From contig NC_135144.1 of NCBI RefSeq assembly GCF_051014445.1, positions 9,424,001 through 9,488,000 of the forward strand: a DNA stretch of 64,000 nt, given 5' to 3'. Source of the DNA: Colletes latitarsis. Taxonomy: Eukaryota > Arthropoda > Insecta > Hymenoptera > Colletidae. The translations under genes and the position numbers were made by a program. The notes below the pieces were generated by a model that saw only the letters and a list, made by a program, of their open reading frames with translations, ran no database searches and had not been told where the DNA came from. This document shows positions 26,848 to 35,908 of the stretch, in pieces; position 1 is the stretch's first letter, and each line of letters begins with the position of its first letter.

Positions 26848-26886
26848 ATTGGCTGTTACTCATTGTGACGTCACAAGGATATAAAG
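26848..26886 (+). promoter_or_regulatory. Right-arm promoter: CCAAT box, CRE, TATA
   Basis: In order: ATTGG (reverse CCAAT) at 26848-26852, the full palindromic CRE TGACGTCA at 26866-26873, and TATAAAG at 26880-26886, spaced as in a compact RNA polymerase II promoter. Transcription would start near 26910 and run rightward into the exon-like modules. An equivalent set sits mirror-image in the left arm. Confidence 0.6.
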
Positions 26887-27004
26887 ACAGTAAATCATTA
26901 ATTAATTGTTAGTCTGATATCTTTTTGTATTTATTATATTTATTTACTTTGTTTATTTTCATTTACTCGAGATATAAGGTTTAACCTTTTCTTCCGAAAT
27001 ACAG

Positions 27005-27148
27005 ATTGAGAGTCGAGACGGACTACGTGACCATCTCACCCTGCTCCCCACCCATTGCCCCCGCGGGAGACGTGTCCGTTCCTGTCCGTCATTTGGCCTC
27101 TGGAAACTCGTGTGATGAGATGCAGTGGCAGGCTTCGCGTTTAATGAG
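27005..27148 (+). other. Right-arm exon-like module R1
   Basis: Bounded by a pyrimidine-rich acceptor (CTTTTCTTCCGAAATACAG ending at 27004) and the donor GTACGTAA at 27149. Left-arm partner is 25769-25892, with the same acceptor and donor words. One frame is open through the module here, but the left copy has a 1-nt indel in the CCC run that shifts it, arguing against a conserved protein. Confidence 0.45.
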
Positions 27149-27454
27149 GTACGTAATTCTTAATTATTGTCAACTTAATATTCCAAATCGCTCGTAGTAC
27201 TTTCCTTTACTGTCTGTTAGTGTTTTCATTTAATATTAACACGTTTCTGATGTTCAAATCAATCGGAATCGCGAAAAATGTTTGATCTGTTTCGTACGTG
27301 CTCTTCCCATACATAATCGTCGTCAATTATGAAGTCTGTAGACATAATTAACAATTCACGGATCATATTTCGGTTTGAGTCGACGTTTAATTAAGTTATA
27401 GGTACATTTATTTTAACGCATTGAATTGTAATATGTGTTTTATTGCTGTTACAG

Positions 27455-27576
27455 ATTTTGATTGACGAGTTCGACTGGAAGGGACGCTACCGGCACACAA
27501 TCGACGCCATGTTTGGAAATGGCAAATGGAAGGAATTGAAAATGGAATATTGGGGAAATCAACTTCGTTACAACAA
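27455..27576 (+). other. Right-arm exon-like module R2
   Basis: Acceptor TTGCTGTTACAG ending at 27454 and donor GTGAGTTTG at 27577. Open for 40 codons (ILIDEFDWKGRYRHTIDAMF... KMEYWGNQLRYN). The left-arm partner 25412-25462 keeps both splice sites but has lost about 70 nt. A diverged extra copy on the left, at about 24580-24669 on the minus strand, encodes a similar-looking peptide (LLEIRRHGNFYWRVKDTI). No family recognised. Confidence 0.45.
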
Positions 27577-27718
27577 GTGAGTTTGTACCTATATATGTTT
27601 ACATATTTTTGCATTTCTATCGGTCAAATTTAATACTAAATCTATAAATAGACATGTCTGAGTGATTACTTAATTATTTCTTATTTCTTATTTCAGTATT
27701 TTTTTCAGGAATTTTAGT

Positions 27719-28082
27719 GACCGCGCGCAATGCGGTCGGTAGAATCAGTGTTTGTTGCGTAGATTAGGTGATTGTTTTTCGAAGCACAGTTGCTTCGAGT
27801 AGAGTTTCGTTTATACTCTAGGCACACGCGAAGATCGAGTCAGTGTATATTGCGCATTTTTATATTTTTTCCAGAGCGTCGTGGCTCTTTGCTTTCGAAA
27901 TCGCGACAGTAGAGACTTTTGTTCGCCGACTTTGATTTTCGGTCGCGCTAGTTTATCATTTTTTGAATATTTTTTTTTCATCTTTCCTTTAAAAATTAAA
28001 ATTACTCGACGCCGGTGTTAGAATCAGTGCATCACCAAACAGAAATATATGTATATTGAGTGAAAGTCTACGAATAAAAAAC
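27719..28082 (+). other. Right-arm exon-like module R3
   Basis: Acceptor TTTTTTTCAG ending at 27718 and donor GTAAGTAT at 28083, 364 nt. It holds the word GACCGCGCGCAATGCGGTC, a dyad. The left-arm partner 23432-23818 (387 nt) begins at an equivalent acceptor. Stops in all frames; reads as non-coding. Confidence 0.45.
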
Positions 28083-28276
28083 GTAAGTATCATCCTATTT
28101 TATTCTATGCACCTTTAGAAAATAATAATATTTTCAAATTTTGCCAACGATTTAAAATGTTTTAAATGATTAAAAATCTGTGATTAGTTTTGAACGTAGT
28201 ATCTTTTATATTAATTTATTAGATGTATACCTAGAATTTGTACAGTAGTTTATGATTGTTTTCTTGTGCTTTACAG

Positions 28277-28384
28277 ACTATGGATTTCATCCTTACATCC
28301 TGGAGACCAGCAGCTGGATCATGCAGATAACTTGAGCTGATGTATTTCACTGGGCAGCATCGTCGTCGTCGTAGTCAACGATTG
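28277..28384 (+). other. Right-arm exon-like module R4
   Basis: Acceptor TTGTGCTTTACAG ending at 28276 and donor GTGAGTCGCATG at 28385, 108 nt. The left arm carries two diverged versions, 23102-23180 and 23270-23341 (minus strand), each with its own acceptor TTCTTACAG and a donor. Confidence 0.45.
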
Positions 28385-29550
28385 GTGAGTCGCATGTGAT
28401 TTTTGTCCCTCCGGTCCCCAATCATGTTGTAGGGCGAAAGGTCCGAAACAACACGGGTGACCGGTTGTATTCGTAGTATTTTTGGCGAATAGTGACCACG
28501 GGTATTTTTTATACCCGTGAATAGGAACATATTTATACTGTTTTATTTTGTAGATCAGGCTAGGGTCTTTTTGTACTACGCGATTTTTAATATAACGTGA
28601 AATTTGTCAGAAAATGAAAATAAATTCTTTGACTTGTAATATTGATTGTCTTTTATATTGTCCGTGCTTCATATGAAAATATAATTTGATGACTTAATAT
28701 CGCAGGCATTAAAGTCTTTTCTTATTCAAAAATTTGATGTTACAATTCATGTACAAAAAGACGTTTCGCGATGGGTAAATTCTTGAGTCAAAGTAACATG
28801 CATTATGTACTACTTTCATCTTTAAAAAATATGCTTTGACAACAGAATTGCTCAAGGGTTAAATATTTTTATCAGTTTGCTTCAATAATTTTTCCTTACA
28901 TTTTCAAAGTAAATTATTTTATTTTAAAGCCATTCGTCTTAGAAAATTCAATTTTAATCAGAATAATTTCCTTTACTAATAATATTTTTCATTGTTATTG
29001 CATATTAAAATTTTGCTCTTTATCAGAAATATAAAGTCCAGAAAAGAAATAAAATAAGAAAGAATATATAAATATTATTTCGTTATGCGCTAGTATTTAC
29101 AGTAACCATTTTTTCTAGTTGAGGATTTTCAGGATACCTTTCCGTGTTCGTTGCCTAAACTCACCCAAGTGCCCAGGTGCTACTTGCGTGAGCGAAGGCA
29201 ACGAACACGATGTCTTAGTTTCTAAAAATTCCTAATAATATCTATGTGCGACTGACATTGAGTTAGTGTATCGTGCGCGACGCAATTTCACATGTGTGTG
29301 TGTGTGGTTAGGCTGTGGAATTGCGTCGTTTTAAAACTTTAATATAATTTACAAATAAAATTTTATTTCATCTTACTCATACATTTTGCATGTTCAAAGC
29401 CAACAACATAAAATATTTAATGAAACGTAGATATAATTAATTTCTTGATTTTAAACAGCAGAATGTAGAAAATCATTTTATCAAAGCTTCTATTATTTGA
29501 AAGTTACTTGAAATACGCAATGGTCACTAGTTTTTGTCGGTTGATTTCAG

Positions 29551-30275
29551 GTATTGGTACGTACCTTTAGAGTATGAATGTTTGCAATGTTCGGGTGTCG
29601 GAGGAACCCCGGGGCGTCCTCTCTAGTGTAGGCTTTTGCGCCCGGACATTATGTGTGAGAACCGTGGAGCGTATGTTTGCGAGAATGAGTTTTGCAATTT
29701 TTTAAATATAGGGTTAGGTAGGTAGGTAACTTGCTTTCTGGTATGTGTGTTAGATGTAAGTAGGTAGGGTCAGGGCAGGACTGCCACAGGTCCTGTACCT
29801 GTAGTTCGATTTGGAGAATCGAAACGTTAGCCGATCCAAACGGATTGTACCGTTTGTTTTGGTTTTACTTTCGGTTCTTGGAATCGCGCGGCTTTACAGT
29901 CGCTCTTCGCGGTCGCGTTCGTTCGCGGTAGGATCCCCGAAACGCTCGTCCCGCTCGAGTTTCTCCACATCTGTTCCGATAACGATTCGCAGAATCGTTG
30001 GAGGACTGTGTATTGCACGGAATCTCGAGCGTAGGTTTAAGTTTCAGGCTTTGGCAGGACCGCCGAAGAAAGAAGAGACTCTCAGGAGTCGAAGAGGCCC
30101 TGACAAACTGTCGCAAGAGTGGGCTGCATCAAATGGTTCTTCATCTTCATCTTCGGATGAGGATGGAGAGTCATTCCATGTTCCTATTATGTCACTGTTG
30201 TCGCCTGTAGTTGTAGTACTTGTAGCTTTTCAGATCAACAGCCAGTATTTTGGGGCAGATCATGGTTTGCATTAG
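29551..30275 (+). other. Right-arm exon-like module R5 (last, open-ended)
   Basis: Begins after TTGATTTCAG at 29550; the left-arm equivalent acceptor is at 21867-21870 (minus strand), with the partner running left from 21866. It contains a 154-codon frame (29811-30275), but the aligned left-arm sequence has a stop in that frame, so I do not call a protein. The module runs outward into the GCAACGC satellite. Confidence 0.35.
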
Positions 30276-30740
30276 TGTTGCGAAATTGAAATGATCGCGT
30301 TTGTTTTAAAAATAGCGTTGCACATCATTTGGATTTATCGTGATTACTTTTAGCGTTGCGAACGATGAATATTTTCGCGTTTTCATTCAGATTAGTGTTG
30401 CGAATAAGAATTAATACCGGTTTGCTATTAGCGTTACGAAGTACAAATTATTCGCGTTGCTTGTCTAGTTATCTTTGCAAATAATTAGTTTTATAGATAA
30501 CTTTATAGTTGTGAACGATCAAAATTTTTCGCGTTTTTTTTCAGGGTAGTGTTGCGTATACGAACTAATTTCGGATTGCATTAGTAATTGCATTAGAAAT
30601 GTAGATATTATCGCGTAGTAATTACAATGAACCGATTTTGATTACTTTTAGATTTGCGATTGGTTATATTCCTCGCGTTTATTTTTGGTGTAGCGTTGCC
30701 TATAGTCACTGATCACATTTGTTTGTATAGTTGCGACGTA
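30268..30740 (-). repeat. GCAACGC / CGCG satellite, right arm
   Basis: The same words in reverse orientation (TAGCGTTGCGAA, TTCGCGTTT), in a shorter and more decayed array of about 0.47 kb. It sits at the mirrored position in the palindrome, so the satellite predates or accompanied the inversion and then expanded on the left. Confidence 0.85.
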
Positions 30741-31122
30741 CAGAATGCCTCAAGTATAACACTGGTAAGACGTGCATCAGCATCGAAACAGCCTGATGTA
30801 TTATAATTTAAAATAAAAAATAGAGGATTTGCGGTGTATTTGTCAATGAGGTACATCTGTAGGTATCTTAATAATCTTGCAATTTTGAAATCATCTTAAT
30901 TGATTGAACACTTCAATGAAATTAATCGATTGATGTCCAATTCTGGACCGTACAGCATTCATTCCGTTAAAAAATACTAAAATTTATGTAATTTTCTTTT
31001 CTATCTCACTTCCTCTTGTGTTTATTTCCAAATCTGTTGGTAACGTTGCGAGTGACATGAAAATGGTAATGGACCGAAAAAATACATTGAGTGAAAGGTC
31101 TACTTGTATACTTAGTCTGTGC

Positions 31123-31295
31123 TTTCACCTTACGGACTTTCGTGGCTCAATCTGACTGCCATACCGACCTGAAAATTCGGAGGTGATTTTAGCGTCCTCT
31201 TCTCATGGATGGCGGTCAGTTGAGAGACTATTCACTAAATTAGTATTGATGGACAGATAGTGGTAACGTGTCCGTAAATAACGTTGGTAATGGGG
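31123..31295. other. Repeat patchwork beside the palindrome
   Basis: 31150-31230 (GCCATACCGACCTGAAAATT ... TCTTCTCATGGATGG) matches, in reverse, 25232-25305 inside the left arm, so a piece of arm sequence lies outside the right tip. Confidence 0.6.
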
Positions 31296-31499
31296 TTTCG
31301 AGTTTCTGTTGGTAACGTTGCGAATAACATGAAAATGGTAATGGAGTTTCGAGTTTCTGTTGGTAACGTTGCGAATGACATGAAAATGGTAATGGGGTTT
31401 CGAGTTTCTGTTGGTAACGTTGCGAATGACATGAAAATGGTAATGGGGTTTCGAGTTTCCGTTGGTAATGTTGCGAATGACACGAAAATGGTAATGGGG
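31296..31499 (+). repeat. 51-bp minisatellite, four units
   Basis: Four head-to-tail units of exactly 51 bp, starting at 31296, 31347, 31398 and 31449 (TTTCGAGTTTCTGTTGGTAA ... AAAATGGTAATGGGG). Because 51 is a multiple of 3, frames stay open on both strands (95-124 codons). The unit core GGTAACGTTGCGA also marks the tips of the palindrome (17270, 31040) and the repeat at 35030. Confidence 0.9.
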
Positions 31500-31719
31500 T
31501 TTCGAGACTCAATAAAAATGGGCCGAAAAAATACATTGGATGAAAGATCTACTCGTATATCTCGTCTCTGACAGTACTCTAGAATCTTTGATGAATCAAT
31601 AAGAATCAAAACTAACCAAGAAGCTCTATATTTATGATGACCTATGCAAAGCGGATCACAGCCAATTTGCTAATATTATTTAGTTTTTAATTACTAATTG
31701 CATTACCCAGCTAAGGGTG

Positions 31720-32025
31720 ATACGATTATTAATTAAACGGTAAATAATATTACCCAGGATTTATCACGTGGAGGTTGCTGCGAATGGTTGCCTAATGAAA
31801 GATGCACAACCAACAAAGAGAGTTGAAAGAGTTTCCAAAAGAATTTATCTTCAAATAAAAATAACCTAACATAATGCCTAACTATAAATCTAAATTCGTT
31901 TTTTATATCAAGAAACAATTCTAAATTCGCAGCCATTAGCTCGGTGTTACCCACGATAGAAAAGCTTTTTTATCGTGGATAAAACCGATTACCAGGTCTC
32001 ACCACGTGGAGGTTGCTGCGAGTGG
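31720..32025 (+). repeat. Foldback modules with GAGGTTGCTGCG tail, copies 2 and 3
   Basis: GTGGAGGTTGCTGCGAATGG at about 31768 and GTGGAGGTTGCTGCGAGTGG at about 32002. The second is preceded by GCAGCCATTAGCTCGG and a hairpin CCACGATA ... TATCGTGG. Same family as 17612-17735. Confidence 0.6.
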
Positions 32026-32099
32026 AGATCCGAAAGGAGATAGATGGAATCAAAGTTCCATCGATCTCCCTTTTACATTCTTACAAGCTAGATTACTAA

Positions 32100-33060
32100 A
32101 CTAGAGAGATAGAAGGAAGCAATGTTCCTTCGATCTTCTAGTTTAGTTGTGCCAAGTAATTATTTCGTTTTAAAAAGGATGAAGCTAAATTATTGAAGAC
32201 GCGACGCGACGCGACGCGATGCTGAACCGTGCAGCAGATCTTCGGATCGAATCGACACTGCCCTTGGTAGATTGATTTCTATTTCTAGAAATCGATCTAT
32301 CATTGGCAAGCGACTAGATCTTTCGGACAAACTGGACGGCCGATCACATGTTTCGTTCGACGAAACAGTGGTGACCGAAGCAAGAAACGAGATAACGAGT
32401 CGAGAGAAGCTACTTGTTAAATAATTACTTGGCAATATTGGGAGACGCATACAATAGGGACTTAAAATTAACGTCGAAGCTCAAGTCTAGTCAAGTTGAA
32501 GCTAAAATTCGGACGATAGAAGGAAACAAAGTTCCTTGTACCAAGCAATTATGTGGTTAAAAAGAGGGATGAAGCTAAATCGTGGGATACGCGACGCGAC
32601 GCTGAACCGTGCAGCGGATCCGAGGATCGAACCTACTGCCCTTGCTAACTCGATCTCAACAAGAAAACAGAGAACTGCAACTCCGAATCGAGGTCTCCAT
32701 TTCTCCAACGCAACCCGCCGGGAGCCCGAAGGACCCGACTTAGGCTGTCTGACAAAGAGAGAGTACCTGAGACAGAGTCGACTTCCGCTGGAAGGTATGC
32801 GTTTCCGCAGAATACGGAAACTCCACACCTTCCAGCGAAGTGCCGTTTTCCCTCAATCAAGCTTACCAAGGGAAGGCGATTAGATCTTTCGGACCAGATA
32901 CACGGCTGATCACATGTTTCAATCGATGAAACAGCGGTGACCGAAGCTAGGATCGAGGGAACGAGCGAGGGAGAAGTTACTTATTGAATAATTGCTTGGT
33001 AGGACGCGGAAATATGTACAATAAAGAAATCTCCGACATTAATTTTAAGATTCGCGACGA
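32100..33060 (+). repeat. Direct duplication of a ~0.5-kb block
   Basis: Two diverged copies, about 32105-32460 and 32515-33020, share in order: GATAGAAGGAA, GGGATGAAGCTAAAT-type, GACGCGACGC, GCTGAACCGTGCAGC, TAGATCTTTCGGAC, GATCACATGTTTC, GAAACAG-GGTGACCGAAGC, and AATAATTACTTGG/AATAATTGCTTGG. In copy 1 the GCGAC word is expanded to four. ORFs here (up to 115 codons) are not shared in frame. Confidence 0.75.
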
Positions 33061-33454
33061 AGCTTAAATCTAATCGAATTAGAATTAAATGTCCCTCGGC
33101 GGTTGTGGCGTCTTACTTCGATGTCCCTGCGAATAATCTGAAACTAAAATTGATACCCATATTAGTGACATACGAAAGGGAATTTAATAAACACCATGCA
33201 AAACTAGACGAAGCGATGGAATAATTTGTCGTGCTGATGTACCGAAGAGTGAGAATCTATAAGATTCTCGATGCTAAACCTACCTAAGGAAATGTATAAA
33301 ATTTACACATGATACAAACAAAGTATTCTACCTATACTTGCGTAACGAGAGATAAATAAAAGGAGAGATAATGTCGAAGTAAAATAACAAACGATTACAA
33401 AAATTATCTGGAGCACCACACAAATTTCAAAGACGAACAGAAACAAAGATTGAG

Positions 33455-33544
33455 CAGAATTGAAAATTCAACGATGAAATCAAAGAATGAAAATAGCCAA
33501 GAATTGAAAATCCAACGATGAAATCAAAGAATGAAAATAGCCAA
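33455..33544 (+). repeat. 44-bp tandem duplication
   Basis: Two consecutive 44-bp units (AGAATTGAAAATTCAACGAT and AGAATTGAAAATCCAACGAT onward, each ending GAAAATAGCC). Confidence 0.85.
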
Positions 33545-34009
33545 GAATTAAACAAAATATCACAGCAAAATAGAACAAGAATAAAAATCTTATTCTAATT
33601 AGTGACATCAAAATTCCTAAAATAGTATACAAACAAAATTCACAAAATAATATGCAAACAAAAATGGTACATGATTCGACACAATCATGCCAATTCAAAC
33701 AATAAGGCAGTAGTAGAAATAGAGGAGGACAACATAATAATCAGATAAAACCGGACAGTCAAAGAACATTGAATTATGACCAAACAAATAAAATAAACTG
33801 GTCAATTTTATGATAATAATATAAATAAGTAAAGTGGGCTTACTATTTGTTGAGCATTAGTTACCATTACCAAGGAAGCACCAAAGGTCCAGCTGTAACA
33901 TAAGAAACGATTCGTAATTTAGCAAAAGCGATAGACAGTTCCATAACGTTCAATTGATATCAAACGACAAAATAGAAGTGGGGAGAGCAATTTTAAATAG
34001 TTCTTACCA

Positions 34010-34150
34010 GTGGTCATCACGGTCCGGCACTGGTCAGTAGTGGTCAGTAGTCGTATCTGCACTGGTCAGCACTGGTCAGTAGTGGTCAGTAGTGGTGAGC
34101 TCTGGTCATTTCTGGTCACTCCTGGTCACTCCTGGTCCCCAGTGGTCAGC
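34010..34150 (+). repeat. CTGGTCA short tandem array
   Basis: About 12 irregularly spaced TGGTCA words in 140 bp (ACTGGTCAGTAGTGGTCAGT, then CTGGTCACTC). The reverse word TGACCA appears at 34330-34400 (TTGACCATT, TTGACCACCAGTGACCAT). Confidence 0.8.
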
Positions 34151-34937
34151 CTCCTCGAATGGCCTGGCGTAGGCCCGCGAGACCCGATTCCCCTGGATGC
34201 TCCAGGGGTACTGAAGAATTTGTCCAGCGATAGTCTTCGAGTGGGGAAGTCGAAGAGTGGGGAGACAGTGTCAACGTGAAGAGTTAAGAACCGCTTGGTC
34301 TAAAGAATAACACTATTTCGATTAGTACCACCTCTTGACCATTTCTGGATCTTCACTGGACCGCTGACCTTGATGTCAACCTCACTGTTGACCACCAGTG
34401 ACCATAAGCTAGTCATTGTTGATCATCGATCTATTAAAACCATTACGAAGATTAAAGCCTTCTTACGAGGATCCCCTTACAATTTGATGCATGATCTTTT
34501 TAACATTATGTTCCACTTTGGAAGAGTGTATCTCATGTTACAAGACACTCGTGGTACAGCGATAGCGTTCATCCCACTAACGATAGGTCTATTCTTTACC
34601 TCGTTTATGTGTAATAGGTATACATGGGATGGAAAATAAAAATGCCTGGGCAGTTGAGACTTAAAATCGTATGCAGGTTGACACAAATTGGATTTCAGCT
34701 GTTTCGAAAGCAAGAAAGAAAGACTCACATTTGCCTTCTTTCTTGAATTCCCGAAGCTGTCGAAAGCACCTAAGTTCACGTACACATGGCTGTGAATTGG
34801 TGTGTGTAAATGGAGGGGTTAGCTTACTCTGGGCACTGGTTTGCCATCTGATAACACTGTTATGAATCAATTTTTAGATTTATCAAGACACATATGTATT
34901 ACTTATTTTTTATTCGTTAATTTTTGTTAATACTTAA

Positions 34938-35135
34938 TTAGTATTGATGGACAGACAGTTGTAACGTGTGCGTAAATATATGCGAGTTGACTATGGGGAA
35001 GGGATTGAAATTCATTTCTAAATCTGTTGGTAATGTTGCGAGTGACACGAAAATGGTAATGGGGCTTTAGAGCCCCGGAAAAATGGGCCGAAAAAGCCAT
35101 TGGATAAAAGGTCTACTCGTATACCTCGTCTGGGT
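34938..35135 (+). repeat. Dispersed repeat shared with 31240-31570 and the palindrome tips
   Basis: Begins AGTATTGATGGACAGACAG and GTAACGTGTGCGTAAATA (also at 31243), contains one GGTAATGTTGCGAGTGACA unit, and ends GGTCTACTCGTATACCTCG, as at the palindrome tips. Confidence 0.7.
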
Positions 35136-35782
35136 TACTTATTGTGCATATGTCAATGTGTTTACCTCCAGTCGGTATTTTATCGACTATCCGTTTAGCA
35201 GGTAGTTTTTTTTATCGACTGCAAATAATGCAGTTGAAGTAATTAATTTATTTCAATCGAGAGATATCAAGCCTACTGTGTTTACTATTTGAATACTGAT
35301 GTACTAAACTAATAATTTGCTGTTGATATAATTGAAACTTGATTTATGTCTATGGTTGTACGTTACTAAACATATATGTGCATATTAGTTACCATCAATA
35401 AAATTAATAATTTGTTGATAGAAAATATAAAAGAAACACATCGTTAAAAATATATACTATTCATTTTTACACATAATTTCCATGATTATATTAGTAGATA
35501 AAGTTTGATTATACTAAAAGTTGTACAAGAGTTGAATACTCAAAAACGATTGTCTTCATTCCATATATTCGAGGTGAAATCTGTGCATTTCTGCAGGAAA
35601 TACTGTATACTGTACACGTGTTAGTTTCAAAGAAATATTTTCCCAAACTTTTATAACATTGTTGATTTTTCGAATATCAAAGTAAAATTTTAACGCGTCA
35701 TTAATACTACGAATAACAGAAAAGCTCGTAAAATAAATAAATATATGAACAATAGGGAGACTCTTCGCTCAACTTTGCTTGA

Positions 35783-35908
35783 TAATACGAGCAATCTTCC
35801 CGACTGAGGTTTTTCTAACGATGGTCGCGGTAAGAAGAGAAATCTTCTCGGGATCTTGAACCACGACCATCATTAAGAAAACTGCAGTCAAGAAGATTGC
35901 TCCTATTA
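35783..35908. ncRNA. 126-nt hairpin: pre-miRNA candidate or small foldback MITE
   Basis: Arms 35789-35831 and 35860-35902 pair over 43 positions with about 35 Watson-Crick pairs plus a G-T wobble. An outer TAATA/TATTA extension continues to 35783 and 35908. Key blocks are GAGCAATCTTC with GAAGATTGCTC, and GATGGTCG with CGACCATC. The 28-nt loop itself contains AGAAG ... CTTCT. Size and internal mismatches fit a microRNA precursor, but terminal perfect pairing also fits a tiny foldback transposon. Confidence 0.4.

Larger units (their letters stand above)
17168..31122. repeat. Giant imperfect palindrome (two inverted arms)
   Basis: Left arm about 17168-26130, right arm about 26770-31122, read as reverse complements. 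Outer tips: GCACAGACGAAGTATACG at left against TATACTTAGTCTGTGC at right. Matching landmark pairs include: 17341-17500 with 30795-30965; the GCAACGC array 19482-21075 with 30268-30740; 21780-21830 with 29580-29650 (CCCCGGGGTTCCTCC against GGAGGAACCCCGGGG); 22140-22320 with 29140-29300; 23102-23180 with 28277-28384; 23432-23818 with 27719-28082; 25310-26110 with 26800-27680. The left arm is longer because of extra blocks (17520-19480, 23820-25200) and a bigger satellite. Divergence is clearly visible, so the duplication is not recent. No target-site duplication is evident at the tips. Confidence 0.85.

Noticed and set aside
27005..27576. A conserved protein from joined modules R1 and R2
   Set aside because: The frame open through R1 meets a stop just after the junction with R2, and the frame that is open in R2 has stops in R1; the left arm also has a frameshifting indel.
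29811..30275. 154-codon ORF in the right arm of the palindrome
   Set aside because: The aligned left-arm sequence contains a stop in that frame and indels elsewhere, so the frame is not conserved.
17168..31122. A Polinton/Maverick-type giant transposon
   Set aside because: No polymerase, integrase, protease or capsid-like frame exists between the arms, and the tips show no short target duplication.
31235..31609. 95-124-codon ORFs on both strands
   Set aside because: They are produced by a 51-bp tandem unit whose length is a multiple of three; both strands cannot reasonably be coding.
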